Shown here piece after piece: positions 29,201 to 39,953 of a stretch of DNA of 64,000 nucleotides. Source of the DNA: Beroe ovata (lineage: Eukaryota; Ctenophora; Nuda; Beroida; Beroidae); contig CAMPET010000242.1 in the NCBI GenBank assembly GCA_946803715.1, positions 37,283-101,282 on the forward strand, read 5' to 3'. Position numbers and translations under genes: made by a program. Every line of letters begins with the position of its first letter. The first letter of the stretch is position 1. The notes beneath the pieces are model-generated. The model saw only the letters and a list, made by a program, of their open reading frames with translations. It was not told the origin of the DNA and ran no database searches.

Positions 29201-31899
29201 GTAATGACATTCAGGAAGAAGTCATGGAGCAGGAAGATTGATGCTGCCCTCCCGCAGAATGAAGTAAGTTACATGTCAACTGACACATCTGGCTTGAAGT
29301 TTGTTGTCACTGTGGTGAGGTGGGTGATGGCAAGTCTCCAAATTGCAGCATTCATCGGGTCTATCTTCAGCATAATTGTGATATCTGTGGGTCTGTGCAT
29401 GGCTGATCCCACTAAAATACCGACCGAACGATCTTCCATCTCCAATACGATTGCTGTCAGTCTGAAAATGGTTTCAGTGTTCTTCTCCATCCTCCTCATG
29501 TTGGTTCTAGCAGTCACGATCCCATTCTTTGTGATATCCAGCATAATGTCACAGACATGTACAGAAACAGATGCTGGCAAGAACCCTTTCTGGCTATGGG
29601 ACAACAAGACCGTCACAGAAACAAGTCCAATTTCAAATATCATAGGAATCGAAGGCGATATTCTGTTCAAAGACTTCCTCAGTGACTGCAAAAATAATAA
29701 ACCGTTATTTGATGTCTTCGATTTGGGAGAAATTTGGAAGCTAGAGGAGAGATTTCTCCTTGGAGATTTTCTCGATTTCCTACGAGTGGTTGAACAGAGT
29801 AGCCTCAATCCACATGATCATGGGTACTCTGACTTCTACAGCACATCACAGAGACAACAGCTAGAGGAAGTTTTGGACATAACCAGTAACAATTATACGG
29901 GAGTGGGCGGAAACGCTCCTAGAGAACTTGTTGCATATTCCATATATCCTAGAGGTCTGATCAGGGTAGCTGAGAGTGATCTGGCCGAATTCAAAGCCAA
30001 GGCTACGGCTGCTCGTAACATGTATAGCTGGGCATCTGCAGAGGATAGTATGTGGCAAATACTGAACACCTGCATTTCCAATGTGGACGATTCAAGTTGG
30101 GTTTCACTTCACGCAGAACTGTGGCCGATGTTTGCAGCATACAGAGAACTGGTTGCCGATAACGCTCTGATTGAGTCACTAGTGCAGTACCGGAAAGAAT
30201 TACTCAAGATAGAGAACCCTGAACTGTCAAGAGAAATGTTCTTCAGGAGTTCGTCAACTTACCAGAGGGTAATGAAGGAGTCTCTTGTTGTCCTAGAGAA
30301 CCACGTGGCTTGCTATCGGGATATGGTGACACGTCAGTATAGGGAGTATCTGGGAAGATGCAGACCCCTGTATGACATCTATGAGGCTACAAAGAACTTC
30401 ATATGCAGTTTCATCGCCCGGTCCACTGCCCTGGTGACATTTTCATTTCTCCTCCTGTCCGTGTCCCTTGTTCTGTTCAACGTGCTATTGTCACTGAGTG
30501 TTCCACTCTACCAGCGGATGAGTAAACTGCATCCCGATGATGAGAAGCAGTTTGAACGACAAAAAGTAGCAAACATGAACAAAACTAATGAAACTGATAT
30601 TTGAAGATGATCTTAGAGTCTCTCATAAGTCATAAAACCACTTTGGAACGCCTTGTTTTGATAGAAACAGACTGAATCAGGGAATGTTTATACACAAGAT
30701 GTACCTATAGTATTTCAGTCAAGATGCATTGGATGAAAGCCAAAAACCCGTTTTATTGCGCCAATTCATCACATATCTAACATCTTCACTTTGCTCATTC
30801 AATAATCAATCATCCCCGTCCTATTTCTAGGTACATAAGGTAATGCTATGAAATACCCTCAGTTGCAAAGACGTGAGCAGTTACAGCCAGTTTCAGAAGA
30901 TGCAGTCTTTCATGTGTAAGAATAACAAGATGATACATGCTGAAGGTCAAGAGAAGTTCTGCCAAGTCACCAGGAAGATATTGTGCGGGTAAGTCATACA
31001 AGTGATGCAATTCCAAGTGATGAACGTGATGAGGATTGAGGAATTCACATCACATGTCGGTATGCTTCCTCTGAGTGTGAAAAGGGATGAGGCTCATTTC
31101 CAATCAATCTATATTTTCAGAAGTGAAGATTTGAAATGTGAGGAGAAATCTAATAAAAAGAACAACTTTATTTTCCAATTCCAAATGAACAAAGCAGTCG
31201 ATTCGATCTGCACTTCACCAAAAAGCACAGAAGAGGTGGGATATCCAAGACATGAAATTGCACACCGCTGATTCAAGGGCTCATCCGTAATGACTCATTA
31301 AGAGTCATGATCAATGATGCTTTAAATTGAATCGCGCGATGAAAAATTGCATATCTTTTATTACTATTAACCTTCACGTCTTCAGGTTACGGATTTGAAA
31401 AATGTACTGGCGGTGAATGGGTTTTGTAGACAGTTAATGTAAATTCCAACAACGCAATAGATATCATCGAGTAGCATGAATCATCCAGGATGACTCATCC
31501 CACTTTCCAGAGGTCCCACAGACACTCCACTGTTCGCATCCGACAATTACTTGTTAATGACCATATTTGAATATCTTTTTCATGATTGACATATTTAAAT
31601 GATATTTTGCGTTCTAAACATTTCATATGACGTAGAATGCGGCAGTTATGAATAAAGGAATGTTCCCCATGTTCCATTGATATATCTTATTTCACGATTC
31701 ACAAACGAAATTGCTGCTTTTGTCTGGCTCCGATCCGAGGTTTTGAAACCAGAAATTGACGTATTAACAGACAAAACAAACAAACAGACAAACAAGCAAA
31801 CATAAAAACACGAACTGTACTCACATTCCAGATGACGAGGAACATCAGGATCACTGCGATGGGTAGTGATAGGATCGAGAGAGCTATTTCTACTGACAT
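23203..31899 (-). CDS. CNIH: Cornichon family protein (ER export cargo receptor)
   Basis: Exons in transcription order: 31825-31899 (ATG at 31899), 23856-23924, 23588-23700, 23297-23440; the last exon is uncertain, with a short candidate at 23203-23227. All junctions keep frame. Exon 1 encodes a hydrophobic first membrane segment. Exon 2 encodes FDELKTDYKNPIDLCNSLNP, the cornichon luminal/cytosolic motif. Exon 3 gives VPEYAIQGF and the second membrane span. Exon 4 has GIYDPTAVMN and KREGFIKLAIYL before the third span. Cornichons bind transmembrane cargo such as growth-factor precursors and receptors and load them into COPII vesicles. Intron 1 is about 7.9 kb, far longer than the others, and contains a prominin-like gene on the opposite strand. 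The proposed last exon would end LLWLILDKGL within repeat-like sequence, so the C terminus is not settled. The start codon follows an acceptor-like ACATAG by 8 nt. Confidence 0.85.
23925..27512. other. Cornichon intron 1, part without recognised genes
   Basis: Inspection of both strands gives no convincing exon between the second cornichon exon and 27513. Short open stretches (for example near 26364 and 26573) lack family motifs and plausible splice contexts. The sequence is AT-rich and ordinary apart from a few short duplications. Confidence 0.5.
27513..31271 (+). CDS. Possible small cysteine-rich secreted protein, split by a large intron
   Basis: Four exons can be joined in frame with every intron in phase 2: 27513-27571, 27643-27684, 30863-30988, 31121-31271 (TGA). 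The 125-residue product begins with a clear signal peptide (MKGFLAVIVFLVSIQFLLI). It continues with a cysteine-bearing body (NTCKDV, FMCKNN, KFCQV, ILCG, LKCEE, SICTS) and has no membrane span. It resembles a small secreted effector or saposin-like/helical cysteine protein, but I cannot assign a family. The third exon lies after the prominin-like gene, so if this model is right the prominin gene sits inside intron 2 on the same strand. The model rests only on splice sites, phase and the signal peptide. The alternative is that exons 1-2 and exons 3-4 belong to separate genes. Confidence 0.35.
28103..30604 (+). CDS. Prominin-like five-span membrane protein, intronless
   Basis: One uninterrupted frame of 833 codons. 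Topology fits prominins: N-terminal segment, membrane spans at about residues 85-110 and 127-152, a large loop of about 250 residues with paired cysteines, spans near 410-435 and 450-485, a second large loop of about 280 residues, a last span near 765-795, and a short Lys/Glu-rich cytosolic tail. Length is close to vertebrate PROM1 (about 865). Prominins are cholesterol-binding glycoproteins of plasma-membrane protrusions and cilia. Two things are odd. Vertebrate prominin genes have many exons and this has none. The usual cleaved signal peptide is not visible before MSEGD; an in-frame TAA lies 10 bp upstream and no acceptor joins the signal-peptide exon at 27513 in frame. It lies inside cornichon intron 1 on the opposite strand. 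Assignment is by topology and local similarity, so it could be a diverged prominin relative or an old retrocopy. Confidence 0.75.
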   Translation: MSEGDSGACAVYTELADNLATTYTPRSFTYTFEFENLKEIIDLYKSFINALFKETLFEYIETLYNGFKAGIPPIGTLLGLMNLQLTYFIVLGVLVLLLVVSVLSVVLRFVCAAASGVSYQKISSLLGAKRVITAFLLFLLTIFIAVVTLIGMTGIMQWQKTKIQYEIFTSDASSFLKEYTGNITDDMSNMSGAQFDFMLKVLEDDIYQYQELAAEAVKSIEKPYADVFNETAYNLEDLEISISEAFAAVEPSLFAMISKAEVKKTVTSTCYSGVKMFCEGSNGETMCDDIFNAYNAEPIFDLSSEWIAKDNFQRTVDDYDIPTMTKTNWELWNTTGEDLMEYNKPLRDQQKLHHEGFKQWLQKNTDVMTFRKKSWSRKIDAALPQNEVSYMSTDTSGLKFVVTVVRWVMASLQIAAFIGSIFSIIVISVGLCMADPTKIPTERSSISNTIAVSLKMVSVFFSILLMLVLAVTIPFFVISSIMSQTCTETDAGKNPFWLWDNKTVTETSPISNIIGIEGDILFKDFLSDCKNNKPLFDVFDLGEIWKLEERFLLGDFLDFLRVVEQSSLNPHDHGYSDFYSTSQRQQLEEVLDITSNNYTGVGGNAPRELVAYSIYPRGLIRVAESDLAEFKAKATAARNMYSWASAEDSMWQILNTCISNVDDSSWVSLHAELWPMFAAYRELVADNALIESLVQYRKELLKIENPELSREMFFRSSSTYQRVMKESLVVLENHVACYRDMVTRQYREYLGRCRPLYDIYEATKNFICSFIARSTALVTFSFLLLSVSLVLFNVLLSLSVPLYQRMSKLHPDDEKQFERQKVANMNKTNETDI
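31272..31824. other. Remaining cornichon intron 1 sequence
   Basis: No gene is recognised. Around 31770-31810 there is a low-complexity run of CAAACA-like repeats just inside the cornichon intron, close to exon 1. Confidence 0.4.
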
Positions 31900-32390
31900 G
31901 GTGGAACCTATGTACCTATTGCAGATGATAACTGTTAGCTCAAACTTCAATACCCCTACTGATATACCTCTATCATAATATTAGGAAATTGGATGAGAAT
32001 CAAAGTCTTCGATAAAAAGAGTTCCAAAATAAACGTTGTGCTAGGATCGATGCAAGAGTCTGAATACTTAAATTAGATCGCCCAAATACAAAAGTGTGTG
32101 ACGTTGTATCGGTATTTAAGCTTGAAGCACATTCCATTCGAGTGTACTATAATCACTTAATCTCAATAGCAATATCAAGTGGATGATCCCAAGATTTGAA
32201 GCATGTCAAGACGGGTAAATTGCACGCCAATTTACTCCGATCCAATTAACTCCGATCCAAGAACTGGATTATCAACAGAGGAGTACATCACGTAATCTTC
32301 TAATTCTTGATCTTGTGAATTTTCACGATCTGACTGATATTCTTTACGGGTGATGGGTTAACAATAAATATATACATTTGTGTGTGAGAA

Positions 32391-35300
32391 CTATGTTTCA
32401 TCGGCCTGCGGAGCTAGGTCCAGCGCTTGGAACTTCTCCAGTGGATAGAAGAGACACTTCACCGTGCGACCACCGAAAAATCGGTTATGAAGATCCACTA
32501 CCGCTGAAAACATACATTTTGGGTTTGAGTCCGTGAAAATTCCATGACGTTCAAAACATGGAATGTCGTACGGACTTCACGACATTTACCCTTGACAGCA
32601 GATTCAATCCTGTTGAACTGCACAAATATCCGTACAGCCTCGTCGGGCGCGACACCAGTTGGTATCTCGTAGATTACCACCTGCTCCACCACTCCGTACT
32701 TTGAACACTCCTCCCGGGTTTCACCCTCCAGATCATCGTCCACTTCACCTGGTCCCACCTGACAGAGAGGACACATTACCAGTTACCACTCTAGTCAGTT
32801 ACCACTCTTGCCAGTTACCACTCTTCTCAGTTACCACTCTTGCCAGTTACCACTCTTGCCAGTTACCACTCTTGTCTTTCGATTGTCCTTGTAGCTCCGA
32901 TCTGACACATAGTGTACACTCACCTTCGTTCAGTCACTCAACTCACCTAACTCACCCCTTCCTATTTATTACCCCACACCACTTACACCCCTTCCTATTA
33001 ATTACCCCACACCATAGTGAACTTCAGTGAACTTTGTGTCATCGTACAGTTTAATAATTGTGACTCAGCGGTGACGAGTTATTGATGACACGTACCATGT
33101 TCTTGAGTATGATGACTTTGCTCGGTTGTTTCAGAGCTTTCTGGACCTCGTCAGCTTTCGCTTTACGCTCTGCAAAACGGAACTCTAACAGTGAAAAACT
33201 TCCTGTGGACTCCACAGCTTTCTCTCATTTGAGCGGCGCATGAATCCATCCAAGTTCAGTACAACTACTATACATAACGATGGAACGATATCAACTGAAA
33301 TAACAACAACAAATAATTCCCCACCTTCCTCCTGCCTAGCCAGCTCAATCCTCGCTTTGGCCTTCTCCTCTGACTCATTAACAATGACACCCCTCTGTCG
33401 TCCTGTTTTCTCCACCTGCAGAGCGGACGACATACCCTGCTCGTCCCGCCCTAGTCCCTGTCCCTCTTTCCACCCGTACTTTGACATGATGTTGCTAGCA
33501 ACCGAGCTGACGTTCTTCATGCTCATCACTTTGTTAGTGGTCGGAACAGCGTTTCCGTCGTGTGATTCTTCGAGTAACTTCTTGGCGTTGATCTGAGGGG
33601 GGGAAGACTTCACACACAGGGAATGGTGTGAGGCAAAAAGTTATACCGTGTAGAGATTTTGTAGTGTAAGTCTAGGAGAGATGATTTGGTGGAAAATTAG
33701 TGTCGTAAGTGCCGGTAAAGACTTAATTAGAGACCTTCGAAAATGAAGTAAAAAAGTGTGGAGTCACTCACTTCATTTTCTATCGATACTCCGATCAGAA
33801 ATTCGAAGAAATTTTTCTGTCGCACATGCAAGCAAAGACCATGAATTCCCATGTATTTTTGGACGCTGAATCGATCCCCGATCGAATTTCGGCCCTATCT
33901 TGCTTCCCTGAGGAGCTGTATATCATGTGACTCATAACTTCATGTCTTAGAAGAAATGAGAATTTTCCCCAATTTCCCAATCAGCTAGCACTCTAATTCT
34001 TTCAGATTCGAATTCTACGTCAAAAAATAGGCCAGAAACACTATTTTTCAGTATGTCACGTGCAGAACTGATTTTGGCCTATTTGTGTGTCCCATTGATT
34101 TTCGCGTTTTTGTACTGTTTGCTTCCCAAGGGAGAGAAATCGTCATTTGGGCGTGGTTTCACGGCGAGTATGAACTATACATGATCGTAACGAGGATTGA
34201 TATTTGTAGTGTGAGAGTAGGAGAGATGATTTGGTGGAAAATTAGTGTCGTAAGTGCCGGTAAAGACTTCATTAGAGACCTTCGAAAATGAAGTAAAAAA
34301 GTGTGGAGTCACTCACTTCATTTTCTATCGATACTCCGATCAGAAATTCGAAGAAATTTTTTTGTCGCACATGCAAGCAAAGACCATGAATTCCCATGTA
34401 TTTTTGGACGCTGAATCGATTCCCGATCGAATTTCGGCCCTATCTTGCTTCCCTGAGGAGCTGTATATCATGTGACTCATAACTTCATGTCTGAGAAGAA
34501 ATAAGAATTTTCCCCAATTTCCCAATCAGCTAGCTCTCTAATTCTTTCAGATTCGAATTCTACGTCAAAAAATAGGCCAGAAACACTATTTTTCAGTATG
34601 TCACGTGCAGAACTGATTTTGGCCTATTTGTGTGTCCCATTGATTTTCGCGTTTTTGTACTGTTTGCTTCCCAAGGGAGAGAAATCGTCATTTGGGCGTG
34701 GTTTCACGGCGAGTATGAACTATACATGATCGTAACGAGGATTGATATTTGTAGTGTGAGAGTAGGAGAGATGATTTGGTGGAAAATTAGTGTCGTAAGT
34801 GCCGGTAAAGACTTCATTAGAGACCTTCGAAAATGAAGTAAAAAAGTGTGGAGTCACTCACTTCATTTTCTATCGATACTCCGATCAGAAATTCGAAGAA
34901 ATTTTTTTGTCGCACATGCAAGCAAAGACCATGAATTCCCATGTATTTTTGGACGCTGAATCGATTCCCGATCGAATTTCGGCCCTATCTTGCTTCCCTG
35001 AGGAGCTGTATATCATGTGACTCATAACTTCATGTCTGAGAAGAAATAAGAATTTTCCCCAATTTCCCAATCAGCTAGCTCTCTAATTCTTTCAGATTCG
35101 AATTCTACGTCAAAAAATAGGCCAAAAACACTATTTTTCAGTATGTCACGTGCAGAAATGATTTTCGCCTATTTGTGTGTCCCATTGATTTTCGCGTTTT
35201 TGTACTGTTTGCCTCCCAAGGGAGAGAAATCGTCATTTGGGCGTGGTTTCACGGCGAGTATGAACTATACATGATCGTAACGAAGATTGATATTTGTACT

Positions 35301-36628
35301 AGAGAGTGGAGTCAGGTTAGACTTGAATGTGGTGTCAACGGTAGAATGGCGTCGAGTGCAAAGTGGTGTCAGGGGGAATACGGTGTTGAGCTATAACTGG
35401 TGTCAAAAGAGAAACGTGGTGTGAAGGAGTGCATGTGGGACAACTATGAGGAGGTGATTAAAGTGACATACACTCATATTGCCAACCTCTGGATGAAGAA
35501 CATTCAGTGTTTCCTTGTCCTTGTTCAGTAACGATTGCGGAGGAGCTATCATAGCTCCACCCTTGGCTGTTGTACTCGGACCATCGTATTCGTTATCCTT
35601 GTCTGTAATGAATCAATCAATATATGCTGAGACAATTAGGCAATTCGAAAATAGGCAAGGCACAACGAACGTGTTCTTCTTAGGGAGTCAGGACATGCTC
35701 ATTTCAGGACATAAGAATATAATTGTAATCCTCTTACCGCCAGCATAGCCCCCACCGGGCGTCTTGCTGTCCTTCTTCTTAGCCTTGGGGTCCTCATAGA
35801 AATCGAGATCATCCTCAATCCCGACCTTATCGGTGTCATCATACGCTGACACCAGTGGCTTCGCTCTCTTGTTCTGGAGAAAGAAAAGGTTCGGTAAAAA
35901 AACTGATACATGAAAAATGACAACAATTGTTGGCTTGTTCTGTTGTCAAAAACTGACAATCCAGCATACTATCACAGATCAACACGTGCAATAACATTAT
36001 TGCACGTGCAATAACATTGTTACCTCTTCTTCATACTTCTTCTCCCGTTTTCTCTTCTGAATGAGTGCGTTCACCACGCTGTAATCATTCGGTTTGGCCG
36101 GGTCATACTCTACAATTATTGTTGTCTTGCTTGCATCCGTCTCCACGAATATCTCATCGGGATGGGGCGGTGATGAGTGGTTCTGAGGGGGTAGAGGGCG
36201 GGGAGGAGTGGTTATGAGGGGAGGGTCGGATGGGGGGAATGAGATGGGTGAAATTAGCGAGATTCAGAATTAGAAATCACTTATCTTTGCGTGATTTGAT
36301 AGAAACTGAAGAAATGAATTCTGCTCAAGTTGTACAATGTACAAAATATGAACACAAAGTTGACTTCACTTACGTCTTTGGCAACTTCTTTGATAGCAGC
36401 TTCACTGGCCGAAGACTTGGTCAGTTTAGGGAGCGCTTTCCTCATCAGTTGAGCGTTCATGAAGTTGAAGTTTGACTTCCCTGCGTCTGAGAATATCATC
36501 TTCAAGCAGCTGTCTCAACAATCATGTAATGTTTCAATTTCATTATGATCGGAATGATAGACTCGACGAGCATACTCACTGGTCTCTGACTTAGCAATCT
36601 CCACATCAATTCCACCGTACAGTGACAT
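32391..36628 (-). CDS. RBM17: Splicing factor 45 (SPF45)
   Basis: Nine exons keep frame: 36580-36628 (ATG), 36374-36486, 36024-36182, 35738-35873, 35472-35602, 33325-33592, 33096-33169, 32590-32758, 32391-32503 (TAG). The product is about 403 residues, near the 401 of human RBM17. The start MSLYGGIDV matches the family's MSLYDDLGV. The middle carries NEYDGP and GGAMIAPPQSLL. The G-patch is plain in the 33325-33592 exon (MSKYGWKEGQGLGRDEQGM). The C-terminal UHM/RRM begins KVIILKNM, continues GEVDDDLEGETREEC, and ends FFGGRTVKCLFYPLEKFQALDL. SPF45 is a nuclear spliceosomal protein acting in 3' splice-site choice through ULM partners such as SF1, U2AF65 and SF3B1. Intron 5 (33593-35471) is about ten times longer than the others because of a 545 bp tandem repeat. 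The gene starts 433 bp downstream of the TDP2 stop on the same strand. Confidence 0.95.
32780..32877. repeat. 16 bp tandem repeat in an RBM17 intron
   Basis: Six consecutive copies of CAGTTACCACTCTTGC (with one or two changes) lie directly upstream, in the minus-strand sense, of the exon that continues the RRM. A second pair of about 28 bp units (CACCCCTTCCTATTAATTACC type) follows at about 32952-33014. The reverse complement, rich in GGTAAC, offers several cryptic GT donors. Confidence 0.8.
33660..35300. repeat. Three tandem copies of a 545 bp unit inside RBM17 intron 5
   Basis: Identical landmarks recur exactly 545 bp apart, for example TGTGTCCCATTGATTTTCGC at about 34084, 34629 and 35174. 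Copies 2 and 3 are nearly identical; copy 1 differs at scattered sites. Each unit contains a perfect 11 bp inverted repeat, GAAAATGAAGT ... ACTTCATTTTC, with a loop of about 20 nt (33739-33780, and again at +545 and +1090). Open stretches of 61-73 codons recur in each copy on both strands, but they match no family I know and sit within an intron. The array accounts for most of the intron length. Confidence 0.9.
35978..36022. repeat. Short palindromic direct repeat beside an RBM17 exon
   Basis: CACGTGCAATAACATT occurs twice 20 bp apart (35983 and 36003). The second copy is preceded by ATTG, which makes the palindrome ATTGCACGTGCAAT. The second copy abuts the donor of the 36024-36182 exon. A role is not evident. 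Confidence 0.5.
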
Positions 36629-37060
36629 GACTTGACGGCTCTATGAAACAACCTTCAGTGGCGCGATAGTGATCTCTCAGTCTGCTGAAACCGAAAACTA
36701 TCCGGATAAAGTTGGATCTTCTTGTTTGCTTCCTCTGTGTCTTCCTTTCCCAGGCCTATTCTTGAGAGCTACATTACTAATTGAGATGATCTGGTTAGTG
36801 AAATGGTAGAGAATGGAAGCCCCATTGGAAGGTTAGTAATAAGGTCTATACAAGGAAGCCTATGGACAAATTCTGAAATTATGAAGCGACGGAGATAAAA
36901 AATGTCAATAATAAATTAAATTAAAAACCATATTTATTGGGAAACAAACATTAAGAAAATACCACATTGGAACATTCAAAAAGTAAAGTTATGATAAAAA
37001 AGAATAAATTATCGTAGTGAATTCAAAAAAAAACTATTATCCCTGGATTCCGAACCGATT

Positions 37061-39708
37061 TCAGGGACTCAGAGTGAAAGTAGCCAGCAGCCCCCAATGG
37101 TCACTGGGGAACATGCGACAACTGACCAAAGTCTCAGTCCCTACCAGCTTGAATGACTTTGGTTTGAATTTTGTTGATTCTCTGAAGGAGAATCGACATC
37201 AACAGCCGGAATTGAAATAGATTGGACACGATCCAGATTCGGTATCTTATACCGGGCTACGGACCCAACTTCAGGAGCCGCAATCACAACAACATGATTA
37301 GTCACGTGACTTACCTAAGGTAGATCCTATCGAAGCGTTGTCGACTCCTGAACCTAGCCTGTGTGTTTTTGTTGACACCAGTGTCCCACGTATAACAGTT
37401 GTCAAGATCACTGCCTAGCTTCTCCCATACATCCTGCGTTACCATGAGAACATGATTACACAATAGATTTGAGATGGCGGAAGTTCTAATTTACGCAGAA
37501 GATTCGAACTGCGGTCAGGACATACCTACGGACATAGCAGACATACCTACAAGACATTAGACATACCTATGGATCTCACACTTACATAAACATCACCCCA
37601 CGTCTTTATCCGCAGTAGCTCAACGTCTCTGAGATTAGTGTCACCTCCAAACAACACCACGTGATCTCTGTCAACTGAACACATCTGCTCAATAACCTGA
37701 CATTATGGTCCTTAGTAATCGGACAGTTATTATAAAAAAGCTCAAAACGGATTCGCATCAATTATCGGACTTTCTCTCCCAATACTAACTTTTCTCAGTT
37801 GGTTTATCCTCTCAGCAGAGTGGTCTTTCATACTCTCCAAATGTGAGGTTAGGATGGTCAACGACTGTCCGAATATCTCACACGTAACCTGAACAAGAGT
37901 GTCGGGTATAAGACGATAAGGGGAAAATAGTTCGCATGGGCCTCGGGTATTGGACAAAAAGGGGAAGTTAGTTGATATTTGTTAGGATTAAGGGGAACTT
38001 CGCTCAATGGCAAGGAGAACTTAGGTGATATCAGGTAAAGGTACTAAGGTGATATTAGGTCTATGGACTGAGGGGAACAATGATTGATGAAGACGCTCGT
38101 GTAGCAGGAGACAAGAACAGCAGTGACCTTAACTTGGATGATGAGTACCTTGATAAGGTGTCGACCCATGAGCGAGGTAGGAAATTGGATAACACTGGTG
38201 TCAATGAGTCTCCCTGATTCCCTGCGAGGTGAGAAATGTAAAAATAAGAGTTGTGCGAGCATAGCCACTCATATTGTGTGATTGGAAATGTGTGATTCCC
38301 CAGATTTTGTGTGATTGGTAATGTGCATTGATACTGAGTGATCGACAGTACAAAACTACTCACTTGCTGACCATAATAGTGTTGAAATATGCGCTATCCA
38401 TGTCTCCAAAAGCAAGATGGTAGGACCGACCGAAACTTTCACGTAGCCTTTCCACATGCTCTGCCACAACTTCTTGTAATAACACCTGCAAAATAATTTT
38501 TACGTCCTGTTCCTCAGATATTCCAAACTCTTTCATTCGCTCACAACAGCTGCTCAATCGCCGTTCCCAATTCCTGTTCAATTTTCGTTCCCAATGAGTT
38601 CGAAGGGTCTATATTCCTCATCTTACCACATGTGGTTTGCTTGTCTTTATCTGGGAGATGACACCACTAAACCGGTCAGTTAACCCTCTGTCACACAACC
38701 CGTCTATATTCCAGCACAATACGACCACGTCCTGATAATGGGTAAGCCAATTAGCTAATTGGATGATTGATCGATCCGATAATCATTTGACAGTCATTAT
38801 CGGAATGGTAACCTTGGGGCCTGCTTTGATTGGTTTTTGTGGCTCTGATGTTCCGTCTTCTCTCCTACGCTGAACATGACTGAGTGTGGAATATGAAAAA
38901 CTTATAAATAACAAACTTTCATAAAAATGATGATCAACCATCAGCGATACGAAAAAAAAACTTTGTCCACGCCCATAATACAAGGTTGCATCCACGACAA
39001 AAGGTAAAAACTAAAAAGAGTACCATTGTAAAATGTACAACACAATAGAGTACAAAACAATAGAGTATAACAGCCAAACCCTGCATACACCGATATTCAT
39101 CAAGAATTTGATTTTCCACGAATTCTCAAAACCACAAATATCTATAACCCCATACCTTGCCATTCTCGTTGGTCATTTGTCGTCTGAGGGCAGAATTGAT
39201 AACCTCCACTGCAGCCTGCTCATCTCCTCCAGCCATTCTAAGAGCAGCACCGGCACGCTCTATCGACGCCCCCGTGACTCGTACTATCCGCTCCAATACC
39301 ACCTTCTCCCGACTATTGGAGTCCTCCTCAGCATGCAATTCTTCATTTTCTGTATCGGTGTCATCAGCGAGAACTTCAGCTTCAGGGTTATCTGATGCAA
39401 CTGCTTGCCTGAAAGAAGGATACGTGAAAGAGATAGGAGGGTTAATTTGATAAAGAATAAACATAAAAAAGACAAGGAAGTAAGATGGAAAAAAAGAAGA
39501 AAGAAGGAAGAATTTACTTGGAAACTCACTGAAGGGAAGGATCGCCCGCGATGGTCGACTGAAGGTCAAGAGCACCCGCAATATCGCCCCCTGCGAGTTC
39601 CAGTAGTCGGGTTGCCATGGTTTCCGAGCAGTTGGTAACTTCCATCAGCCATTGCACGGCATCACGTGTCGTTCTCACTAGGTTAACTTCCTCCACATCA
39701 TGCTCCAT
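37061..39708 (-). CDS. TDP2: Tyrosyl-DNA phosphodiesterase 2
   Basis: Ten exons keep frame: 39530-39708 (ATG), 39156-39408, 38813-38869, 38627-38731, 38364-38485, 38149-38221, 37790-37888, 37586-37696, 37315-37433, 37061-37181 (TGA), about 412 residues. The first two exons encode two UBA-like helices sets (AVQWLMEVTNCSETMATRLL and IERAGAALRMAGGDEQAAVE), where human TDP2 has one. The phosphodiesterase fold follows with its catalytic signatures: CWNIDGL, LTSHLES, FGGDTNLRD and PSDHWGLL. TDP2 removes 5'-phosphotyrosyl adducts left by abortive topoisomerase II and needs Mg2+. One weaker point is the second signature: LQEVVAEH keeps the QEV of LQEVIPP. It lies 246 bp downstream of the BTB gene stop... 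in transcription order the BTB gene precedes it. The start codon follows a strong acceptor (pyrimidine tract then CAATAG) by 4 nt. Confidence 0.93.
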
Positions 39709-39953
39709 GCTGCTATTGGGGTGGAGGATGGTTAGGTATTGGTGAAGTTGGGGTGGAGGCATATGGGTGCGGGAAAATATCAATAATTTGAAACCCTAGG
39801 GAGTATTGGTTGTATGAGGAGCATCAAAAATCAAAGTACTCAAATCAAAGCATACCATGATCTAATGACAAGTACAAAATCAAGTTCAATAAATAAAAAC
39901 TGAAATTTTAACCCCCATTAATTCACCCAGAAAACCAATTTTTCTCATCAATG

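Noticed and set aside
29269-29808. 179-codon open frame on the minus strand
   Set aside because: Antisense shadow of the prominin-like gene without motifs or splice sites.
34085-35020. Recurring 61-73 codon open frames in the 545 bp units
   Set aside because: They recur because the unit is tandemly repeated, lie within an intron, occur on both strands and match nothing known.
33660-35300. CRISPR-like or prokaryotic repeat array
   Set aside because: Units are 545 bp with no spacers and the context is a eukaryotic intron.
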